A stretch of DNA of 6,694 nt, from assembly GCA_937942965.1 (NCBI GenBank), contig CALDGN010000028.1, positions 1-6,694 of the forward strand, in the 5' to 3' direction. This document shows positions 1 through 4,627 of the stretch, in pieces. The position numbers and the translations under genes were made by a program. The notes beneath the pieces are model-generated. The model was not told the origin of the DNA. It saw nothing but the letters and a program-made list of their open reading frames with translations, and searched no databases. Source of the DNA: an uncultured Acidimicrobiales bacterium (GTDB taxonomy: Bacteria; Actinomycetota; Acidimicrobiia; Acidimicrobiales; UBA10347). Positions within the stretch are counted from its first letter, which is position 1. Each line of letters begins with the position of its first letter.

Positions 1-291
1 GACGAAGAACAGCGGCATGACCTGGAACAGCCAGCTCATGACACCCATGCGAGGCGCAACTTCGAGTGCGTTGCCGGCGATCAGACCGCCGTCAGCATCG
101 ACGCCCACGTGCATGGCCATCCAATGGCCGACGGCGACGGCGAGCATGGCGATTGCCCGGTAGAAGTCGATCGCCCGGTTGCGGGTCGCCTTAGCGCCAG
201 CGGCCAGATCAGCAACGGAGACCGTGCCTGATGCGGAGGCGTCGGCTCGGGCGGGCGTTTGGGGTGCAGAGGTGAGTGCAGTTGGGCTCAT
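1..291 (-). CDS. Acyltransferase family 3 (OafA/YrhL-like) membrane protein, N-terminal part only
   Basis: The reverse strand is open from an ATG at 291 to the left edge, giving 97 codons; the C-terminus lies outside the window. After a polar, Ala/Thr-rich lead of about 35 residues comes TRNRAIDFYRAIAMLAVAVG followed by HW. This is the typical start of acyltransferase-3 proteins: an Arg-x-x-D-xx-R-A entry into the first membrane helix, closed by a conserved His. The last visible stretch, MSWLFQVMPLFFV, fits the 'MPLFFVxGG' second helix of the family. Known members are multi-helix inner-membrane enzymes that O-acylate surface glycans, lipids or small molecules; the substrate cannot be read here. 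An in-frame TGA at 327-325 limits the start to ATG 291 or GTG 297; neither has a clear Shine-Dalgarno. The gene lies downstream of the minus-strand zinc-ribbon gene, across a 274-bp structured gap. Confidence 0.8.
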   Translation of the reverse strand, partial: MSPTALTSAPQTPARADASASGTVSVADLAAGAKATRNRAIDFYRAIAMLAVAVGHWMAMHVGVDADGGLIAGNALEVAPRMGVMSWLFQVMPLFFV

Positions 292-328
292 GACCACATT
301 GGGCCAGAAAAGGGGGTGCCGAGGTCAT

Positions 329-362
329 GGGGGAAACCCCCAAAGGCCTCTGGGGGAGCCCC
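329..362. repeat. Alternating G5/C5/G5/C4 blocks forming mutually exclusive hairpins
   Basis: On the plus strand the order is GGGGG (329-333), AAA, CCCCC (337-341), a ten-base middle, GGGGG (352-356), AG, CCCC (359-362). The segment 337-356 is a 20-bp palindrome centred on AGGCCT with one mismatched pair (343/350). Block 1 can instead pair with block 2 through a three-base loop. On the minus strand, the direction of acyltransferase transcription, these blocks lie 38-71 bases before the ATG. There is no U-run directly after a stem, so it is not a standard intrinsic terminator. Direct sequence observation; function is unknown. Confidence 0.6.
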
Positions 363-381
363 GAATGCCCGGATTTCTGCG

Positions 382-472
382 CATTCCACAGGTTTGTCCA
401 CTGCCTGTGGAGAAACTACATCGTTGTAATTACGGGCCTGGAACGGCTCCACATCCCCAGAACTGTGGAAAC
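382..472. promoter_or_regulatory. Cluster of DnaA-box-like TCCACA sites with inverted repeat and AT-rich patch
   Basis: Five TCCACA or TTCCACA-type cores lie within about 90 bp. On the plus strand they are 382-390 (core only), 394-402 TTGTCCACT (8 of 9 to the actinobacterial DnaA box TTGTCCACA) and 445-453 (core only). On the minus strand they are 406-414 (reads TTCTCCACA, 8 of 9) and 464-472 (reads GTTTCCACA, 7 of 9). TCCACAGG (385-392) and CCTGTGGA (404-411) form a perfect 8-bp inverted repeat that flanks the best box. Between the groups lies an AT-richer patch with TACA-tcgt-TGTA (417-428) and the palindrome GTAATTAC (426-433). The neighbours are not the usual oriC genes, so a DnaA-binding or other regulator-binding locus is inferred rather than an origin. 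Confidence 0.4.
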
Positions 473-508
473 CCAGCAGGTTTGGGGATCGAGAGTCGTG
501 TGGGCGTT

Positions 509-584
509 GCGCCGGGCTGGGCTATCTGCTGCGCCGGGCTGGGCTTGCTGCTGCGCCGGGCTGGGCTATCTGCTGCGCCGGGCT
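509..584. repeat. 22-bp direct tandem repeat, about 3.5 copies
   Basis: Copies run 509-530, 531-552, 553-574 and a partial copy 575-584, each starting GCGCCGGGCT, with no spacers. Copies 1 and 3 are identical; copy 2 differs at two adjacent positions (TATCTGCT becomes TTGCTGCT). The repeat overlaps the 3' end of the minus-strand zinc-ribbon gene: its TAG stop (568-566) lies inside copy 3. Because 22 is not a multiple of three, gain or loss of a copy downstream of the stop would not affect the protein, but changes in copies 3-4 would alter its C-terminus. It looks like replication-slippage DNA. Confidence 0.9.
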
Positions 585-868
585 CGGGCCTCGGCCTTGC
601 GGCGTGCTCGCTCCTCGGCGCGAACTTGCGCACGTTCCCACTTGCGTTGACGACTGCGACACGCCTTGCGGCAAAAGATCTGGTTGGTGGTGCGTTGCTC
701 GAACAGATCACCGCAGCGCCAGTACTCGCACACTTGGATGCGATCCGGATCCGGTGGCTCCTCGAATGGGTCGTCGAACAGCTCGTCCGCACGGGGGTCG
801 TCGTTGCGAGCAGCCGGCATGCAGCCAGTGTCGCAAACGGGAGCGCACAACCCTGTGACACCAGACAC
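566..868 (-). CDS. Small zinc-ribbon protein with basic C-terminal helix
   Basis: The reading frame gives 100 residues from a GTG at 868. Residues 23-43 are acidic (Asp/Glu/Pro-rich). A four-cysteine motif follows at C47, C52, C66 and C70 (C-x4-C-x13-C-x3-C), with FCRKACRSRQRKW around the second pair. This spacing and the 'FC-xxx-CR' ending are typical of small actinobacterial zinc-ribbon/CGNR-like fingers that bind zinc and possibly nucleic acid. Residues 71-100 are strongly basic and helical-looking (RAEERARRKAEARARR). An in-frame stop (880-878) bars a longer start. The alternative ATG at 820 gives an 84-residue form that keeps the finger but drops C8, C12 and C16; neither start has a well-spaced Shine-Dalgarno. 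The gene diverges from the 911 gene across 42 bp, in which I find no clear promoter. Specific function is unknown; a DNA- or RNA-binding accessory role is inference. Confidence 0.7.
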   Translation of the reverse strand: MSGVTGLCAPVCDTGCMPAARNDDPRADELFDDPFEEPPDPDRIQVCEYWRCGDLFEQRTTNQIFCRKACRSRQRKWERAQVRAEERARRKAEARARRSR

Positions 869-910
869 GGCTCCAGTTCACATCCGCGTAACCCAATTGG
901 CACAAACACA

Positions 911-1246
911 ATGGACACTCCATCCATGCCAGTCACCACCAGCGCAACACCCCTCATGACCGCAGTCCCCTCGTTCGGGGGCAAGCCACAAGGCGAACGC
1001 CTCGAGGCCGACACGCGCCTCGTTGTCGCTCCCGACGCGGGCGTCTTCGAGTCGGCCGTCGACCTGACCGCCGGTCGGCAGATCCAAGCCGGACAGGTGA
1101 TTGGACATCTCCGCAGCGGCAGCCAGTCGGTGCCGGTCGTGAGCCCCTTCTCGGGTCGCTCCGGCGACGCACTTGCCTGGAACGGCGAACGCTTGACCGC
1201 ACACCAGCCCGTCATGTGGCTCTCGCTCGATGCCGGGCGGCCATGA
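911..1246 (+). CDS. Small biotinyl/lipoyl-like barrel domain protein lacking the acceptor lysine
   Basis: From the ATG at 911 this is 111 residues. After a Thr/Ser/Pro-rich lead (1-34), residues 35-106 show the barrel-sandwich pattern of biotinyl/lipoyl domains: VVAPDAGVFESAV, then GRQIQAGQVIGHL, then PVVSPFSGRSGDALAW, then NGERLTAHQPVMWL. In true carriers the hairpin before the 'APxxG' strand carries Met-Lys-Met or Asp-Lys-Ala; here that position is SGSQSVPV, without lysine, so biotin or lipoate attachment is not expected. It may be a structural or binding relic or a regulatory domain. Internal ATGs at 926 and 956 are also possible, and no start has a Shine-Dalgarno. The frame is open far upstream to 179, but that part lies antisense to two other genes and is rejected. 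Its stop lies one base before the likely plsC start, implying co-translation with the acyltransferase. Confidence 0.65.
   Translation: MDTPSMPVTTSATPLMTAVPSFGGKPQGERLEADTRLVVAPDAGVFESAVDLTAGRQIQAGQVIGHLRSGSQSVPVVSPFSGRSGDALAWNGERLTAHQPVMWLSLDAGRP
1236..1240 (+). promoter_or_regulatory. Weak ribosome binding site for plsC (GGCGG)
   Basis: GGCGG lies seven bases before ATG 1248. It is the only purine-rich element near either candidate plsC start, and nothing similar precedes ATG 1230. It is a weak match to the anti-Shine-Dalgarno, used here only to prefer 1248. Confidence 0.35.
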
Positions 1247-1247
1247 C

Positions 1248-2003
1248 ATGGCTCCCGTGCTTGAGAACCGATCCGCTGACGAACGATCGGTCGACGTCCA
1301 TCAACTGACGACCGCCGTCGAAGCCACCGGGCGCTACGCGTGGGCTGGCCGCGCCGGAACCTGGCCGCTTCGCCACGCCTGGCTCAACGTCACTCACGAA
1401 GGCCGCGAGAACGTGCCGAACGAAGGTGGCGTGCTGCTCGCCGCGAATCACCTTGCGTTTATTGACTCGCTGCTGATCATGTACTCGCTGCCTCGCCCGG
1501 TCTCGTTCCTGGGCAAGTCCGAGTACCTCGACCATCCCGTCGCCAGGCGCGTGTTCCCTGCCACCGGCATGTTGCCGCTCGACCGAAGCGGGCGCCTCGC
1601 CCGCATCACACTCGACCACGCCGCCCGCATGCTTGAGCAGGGCGGCATCGTCGGGGTACATCCCGAAGGCACTCGATCACGCGACGGCCTGCTCGGACCC
1701 GGCCATCGCGGCATTGCGCAGCTCGCGTTGCGCACTGGCGTTCCGATCGTCCCCGTCGGCCTGATCGGCACGGGTGAGGCGCAACCGGTTGGGCAGCTCG
1801 TGCCCGATTTCCGGTCCCCGATCACGATTCGCTTTGGCGCACCGATTGGACTCGGCCGTTGGTCCGGTGCTCGGCGGTCCGCCCAGTCGCGACGCGAACT
1901 CACCGACGAAATCATGGACAGCATTGCGGCGCTTACGGGCCAAGCTCGACGTGACGAAACCGCTACGGACTCGCCAGGGCAGGTCGCTACGGTTTCTGTG
2001 TGA
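1248..2003 (+). CDS. plsC: 1-acyl-sn-glycerol-3-phosphate acyltransferase family protein (PlsC-like)
   Basis: The product is 251 residues, a usual length for PlsC. All acyltransferase blocks are visible. Block I is N67-H68-LAFI-D73, the catalytic H-x4-D. Block II is G89-K90 with the later D112-R113 (PLDR). Block III is P139-E140-G141-T142-R143, which binds the glycerol phosphate. Block IV is VPIVPVG around P169. The family transfers an acyl group from acyl-ACP or acyl-CoA to the sn-2 position of lysophosphatidic acid at the inner face of the membrane, giving phosphatidic acid; other lysophospholipid acceptors occur. No clear transmembrane helix is seen, so it is probably a peripheral membrane protein. 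ATG 1230 would add six residues and overlap the upstream gene; 1248 is preferred for its spacing and weak GGCGG. Its TGA stop overlaps the SerB GTG start, so the two are translationally coupled. Confidence 0.88.
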   Translation: MAPVLENRSADERSVDVHQLTTAVEATGRYAWAGRAGTWPLRHAWLNVTHEGRENVPNEGGVLLAANHLAFIDSLLIMYSLPRPVSFLGKSEYLDHPVARRVFPATGMLPLDRSGRLARITLDHAARMLEQGGIVGVHPEGTRSRDGLLGPGHRGIAQLALRTGVPIVPVGLIGTGEAQPVGQLVPDFRSPITIRFGAPIGLGRWSGARRSAQSRRELTDEIMDSIAALTGQARRDETATDSPGQVATVSV

Positions 2004-3208
2004 CCTCGACAACTGACGGACCGCAGACCTTCCTGATTCAGGTTGATGGCCCGGACAAGACCGGCATCACGACCGCGATTCTCGGGAAGCTCGCTGACGC
2101 GGGCGCGACGATCGAGGACGTCGAGCAAATCGTCATCCGCAATCACATTTCGCTCAACATCGTTGCCCGTATCCCCGATGGCCAGGACCTGCTCAAAGAG
2201 CTTCTCCTCGCCGGCTGGGAGCACGGGCTGCAGATTGAGTTCGAGCCGGTCGACTCGATGCCGTCTCGGAAGCCGACCGGCACGATCGTGACCGTGCTGG
2301 GCACGCGGGTCGGCGCGGGCGAACTCGCCGCAGTCACCGCAGTGATGACCGAGTGCGGCGCCAACGTCGAACGAGTCGAGCGTCTCTCGAAGTACCCGGC
2401 GTGGAGCTACCAACTGCAGGTGAGCGGCGGCGACGTCACCTCGGTTCGTGCCGGCCTGGTCGAGCTGCGCCGCCAGTTCCCACACATCGATGTGGCCGTG
2501 CAGCCCAAGGGCCTACCGCGCCGGGCCTTGCGTGTCATGGTGCTCGATGTCGATCGCACGCTCGTCCAGAACGAGATGATCGACGAGATCGCCGACCTCG
2601 CTGGCGTCGGACCAGAGGTCGCCGAGATCACAGAACGTGCCATGCAAGGCGAGCTCGATTTCGAAGCCGCGTTGCGTGCTCGCGTCGAGCTGCTGGCAGG
2701 CCAACCTGCCGAGCTTCTGGTCAAGGCGTGGGACCGCCTCGAACTCACGCCGGGCGCGCGGACCTTCATTGCGACGCTGCGCCACCTGGGCTTCCGGATT
2801 GCGATCGTGTCGGGTGGCTTCACCGCGATCACCGATCGCCTCAAGGCTGAGCTCGACCTTGACTATGCGTTCGCAAACACGCTCGAAGTTGTCGACGGTT
2901 TGCTGACCGGCAAGGTCGCCGGACCGATCGTCGACCGGCGCCGCAAGGCCGACTTGCTCGAGACCATCGCGCAGAGCGAAGGCCTTGCCCCTCGTCAGGT
3001 GGTGGCCGTCGGTGACGGCGCCAACGACATCGACATGCTCGAAGCTGCCGGGCTTGGCATTGCGTTCAACGCCAAGCCAGTCGTCGGCGAAGCGGCCGAC
3101 GCCGAACTCAATCTGCCCTACCTCGACGCGATCCTGTTCTTGCTCGGCGTCAGCCGCGAAGACATCGAGAGCGAAGACGGCCTGACCCGCGACGGCCCGC
3201 CCGTCTAG
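2000..3208 (+). CDS. serB: Phosphoserine phosphatase with two N-terminal ACT domains (SerB2-type)
   Basis: The product is 402 residues, close to mycobacterial SerB2. ACT domain 1 spans about 9-85 (FLIQVDGPDKTGITTAILGK) and ACT domain 2 about 94-168; in this family they bind amino acids and control oligomer state. The HAD phosphatase domain spans about 176-385 and lines up without gaps with M. jannaschii phosphoserine phosphatase as I remember it. It has nucleophile D183 and acid/base D185 in LDVDRTLVQNE, substrate-contacting E192 and R228, motif II S271-G-G-F, motif III K316, and motif IV G338-D-G-A-N342-D. It should hydrolyse L-3-phosphoserine to serine, the last step of the phosphorylated serine pathway, in the cytosol. 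Oddly, the usual Ser after D185 is Arg (R186). The GTG start overlaps the plsC TGA by four bases (GTGA) without a Shine-Dalgarno. Its stop lies 18 bp from the stop of the convergent FHA gene. Confidence 0.93.
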   Translation: MTSTTDGPQTFLIQVDGPDKTGITTAILGKLADAGATIEDVEQIVIRNHISLNIVARIPDGQDLLKELLLAGWEHGLQIEFEPVDSMPSRKPTGTIVTVLGTRVGAGELAAVTAVMTECGANVERVERLSKYPAWSYQLQVSGGDVTSVRAGLVELRRQFPHIDVAVQPKGLPRRALRVMVLDVDRTLVQNEMIDEIADLAGVGPEVAEITERAMQGELDFEAALRARVELLAGQPAELLVKAWDRLELTPGARTFIATLRHLGFRIAIVSGGFTAITDRLKAELDLDYAFANTLEVVDGLLTGKVAGPIVDRRRKADLLETIAQSEGLAPRQVVAVGDGANDIDMLEAAGLGIAFNAKPVVGEAADAELNLPYLDAILFLLGVSREDIESEDGLTRDGPPV

Positions 3209-3226
3209 TTCTGCTGTTTCGGTCGG

Positions 3227-4543
3227 CTACTCGTCGATCGGATGCCAGGTGAAACAGACCTCGACTGAACCGAGATGCACGATCGTGCCCGGAAGCAGCA
3301 AGGCGCGTTCGTCGGCATCGAGTCTGCGCAGTCCGGCGCCACCGGGTGATTGCACCCAGGTGCCATTGCGCGATCCGAGGTCTCGGATCGTCGCGACCTG
3401 ACCCCGCCCTTCGCCGGTATCGATCTCGGCGTGGGTGCGCGACACCTCGGGGTGATCGATGGCGACCGCGAGCTGCTCAGCATCGGGCTGTGGCCGGCGT
3501 CCGAGCACGCTGGTGCCGAGGATCGAAAGATCGGCCCGGTCATCGAAGATCAGTAGGGCGAGCGGCGCACTCTGCTCGGCGGTCTCGACCGCTGGCGATG
3601 GAGGGGCAACGGGTTGTGGCGGTGACGATTCGCTTGCGATATCGAACTCGAGCAGCTCGGCGGTTGCGGAAGCAACTGCCGCCGGAGCTTGGTCGACATC
3701 GTCGTCATTGGCCGGCAGCGCGAATGGATCGGCATCGGTGTCGTCGTCATGGCTCTCGAGTGCAGGGCCGTCTGGTTCTTCGTCCGCGGAGGACTCGGTC
3801 CACACCCGGATCTCAGGTTCAGGAGTCGTAGCTGGTTCAGGTTCGGCTTCGTCGAACGAGAGCAGCGCTGGTGTGTGATCGCCAGGGAGCGGCGCCGGTT
3901 CTTCCGAAATCACCGGCGGCACCGGTGCCGGAGGTGGGGCGACGGCCTCGGCTTCGACGGCTTCGGTTTCGACCGTGACCGGCCGAGGCGCTGCTGCTGG
4001 TGACGGAGCTGGCATCGCCGGAGCGAGGGGTGCGGTGCTGTGGAGTTCGGGGACGCCGGAGTCGACGATGAGGTCGAGCCGGAATCCGCCACAGGTCGCA
4101 ATGCCAAGGCGCAGGTTCGTACCCGGCTCTGCCGGCTCTCCGCACCAGACCTGGGGCGACGGTGCCGCATCGAGAAGATCTCGGTCGACGCGATGCGCAA
4201 CCCACGTGGCGGAACGTGCACCGCTGATCATCGGCGCTGACGGACACGAGGTGTGCAGATCGATATCCCCGAAGACCAAGAGATCCAGGTCGTCAGCCCA
4301 GCTCACGATGGCGAAGGGAGCAACGTCCAAGTCGGCTTCGACCACGGTCCGCAGTACGTGTGCAATCGCCGTGTGATCGTCGGAGGCGTCATCAAACGCC
4401 GAGCTGAGCTTGGGGTTCGCGCCGCTCGGATCGAACAGCACCGCGGTCGCGCGTCGGACCAAACGGCCCGTGCCGGTTGCAAAGGCGACTGATTCGATGC
4501 CCAGTGGTGTTGCGTTTGGGTGTGGTGGAGTGGCCGCAGCCAT
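3227..4543 (-). CDS. FHA-domain protein with uncharacterised N-terminal domain and acidic Pro-rich linker
   Basis: The product is 438 residues. Residues 346-425 form a canonical FHA fold: G348-R349, the S368-R369-T-H371 phosphothreonine-binding turn, and D388-LGSR-N393-G394-T. FHA domains dock Thr-phosphorylated partners made by Ser/Thr kinases. Residues 15-163 form a separate globular domain (VAFATGTGRLVRRATAVLFD ... PFAIVSWADDLDLLVFGDID ... SGARSATWV). I know this layout from other actinobacterial FHA proteins, but it has no assigned function. Residues about 170-327 are a low-complexity linker rich in Pro, Ala, Glu and Asp, with small internal repeats such as EAVEAEAV and repeated LLxFD motifs. 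No signal peptide or membrane helix is seen, so it is probably cytosolic. The ATG at 4543 is chosen because a good promoter places the transcript start on it. It is transcribed divergently from the FHA-HTH gene; a shared signalling pathway is inferred. Confidence 0.85.
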   Translation of the reverse strand: MAAATPPHPNATPLGIESVAFATGTGRLVRRATAVLFDPSGANPKLSSAFDDASDDHTAIAHVLRTVVEADLDVAPFAIVSWADDLDLLVFGDIDLHTSCPSAPMISGARSATWVAHRVDRDLLDAAPSPQVWCGEPAEPGTNLRLGIATCGGFRLDLIVDSGVPELHSTAPLAPAMPAPSPAAAPRPVTVETEAVEAEAVAPPPAPVPPVISEEPAPLPGDHTPALLSFDEAEPEPATTPEPEIRVWTESSADEEPDGPALESHDDDTDADPFALPANDDDVDQAPAAVASATAELLEFDIASESSPPQPVAPPSPAVETAEQSAPLALLIFDDRADLSILGTSVLGRRPQPDAEQLAVAIDHPEVSRTHAEIDTGEGRGQVATIRDLGSRNGTWVQSPGGAGLRRLDADERALLLPGTIVHLGSVEVCFTWHPIDE

Positions 4544-4578
4544 GGAGACACCGTACTCAAAGCAGTGGTTCGTGTCAT
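4543..4578 (-). promoter_or_regulatory. Sigma70-type leaderless promoter for the minus-strand FHA gene
   Basis: Reading leftward: ATGACA (4578-4573; 5 of 6 to the -35 TTGACA), a 17-base spacer, TACGGT (4555-4550; fits the actinobacterial -10 TANNNT), six bases, then the ATG at 4543. This geometry places transcription start at or next to the A of the start codon, predicting a leaderless mRNA. That agrees with the lack of any Shine-Dalgarno sequence. Confidence 0.6.
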
Positions 4579-4597
4579 GGGGGTGACGCGCCGCAAG

Positions 4598-4608
4598 GGT
4601 CTCAGACC
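4598..4608. promoter_or_regulatory. Possible operator palindrome in the divergent FHA promoter region
   Basis: GGTCT-C-AGACC is a perfect 5-bp inverted repeat around a single base. It lies directly upstream of the -10 of the plus-strand FHA-HTH gene, where a 17-base spacer would be. The neighbouring FHA-HTH protein could bind it to control itself and the divergent gene, but the palindrome is short and this is speculation from position alone. Confidence 0.3.
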
Positions 4609-4614
4609 GTCAAC

Positions 4615-4627
4615 TACGATCACGGCG
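4615..4627 (+). promoter_or_regulatory. -10-like element for a leaderless FHA-HTH transcript
   Basis: TACGAT (4615-4620) fits TANNNT and is followed by six bases and then the GTG at 4627. This spacing is the same as in the divergent minus-strand promoter and again puts the transcript start on the start codon. No recognisable -35 lies at 16-19 bases, so the promoter may be weak or activator-dependent. Confidence 0.5.

Larger units (their letters stand above)
292..565. other. Structured non-coding region between acyltransferase and zinc-ribbon genes
   Basis: I see no convincing coding sequence here on either strand; open frames through it are shadows without family-like composition. It holds, left to right: alternating G-run/C-run blocks (329-362), a cluster of TCCACA cores (about 382-472) with an AT-richer patch near 411-435, and a 22-bp tandem repeat (509-584). 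Both flanking genes read leftward, so the region is the 3' flank of the zinc-ribbon gene and the upstream region of the acyltransferase gene. One TANNNT hexamer on the minus strand (TAGTTT, 418-413) could be a -10 for the acyltransferase, but no good -35 accompanies it. If it is used, the leader RNA would include the 329-362 hairpins. Confidence 0.6.

Noticed and set aside
382..472. Call as the chromosomal oriC
   Set aside because: There are only two good DnaA boxes, the AT-rich patch is very short, and dnaA, dnaN, rpmH and par genes are absent; kept as a finding only.
509..584. CRISPR-like array
   Set aside because: The 22-bp units abut with no spacers, so this is a simple tandem repeat.
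179..910. Long upstream extension of the plus-strand frame that ends at 1246
   Set aside because: It runs antisense to the acyltransferase and zinc-ribbon genes, crosses the tandem repeat and has no family-like sequence; only the part from about 911 looks like a protein domain.
869..910. Promoter for the 911-3208 operon
   Set aside because: TTCACA (877-882) resembles a -35, but no TANNNT lies at a workable spacing in this gap.
430..1215. 261-codon minus-strand open frame
   Set aside because: It is a different frame from the zinc-ribbon gene, antisense to the biotinyl-like gene, with Arg/Ser/Pro-rich shadow composition.
1448..2485. 345-codon minus-strand open frame
   Set aside because: It is antisense to plsC and serB, whose catalytic motifs are certain; the length reflects high GC.
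3209..3226. Bidirectional terminator between serB and the FHA gene
   Set aside because: The 18-bp gap contains no stem-loop or T-run.
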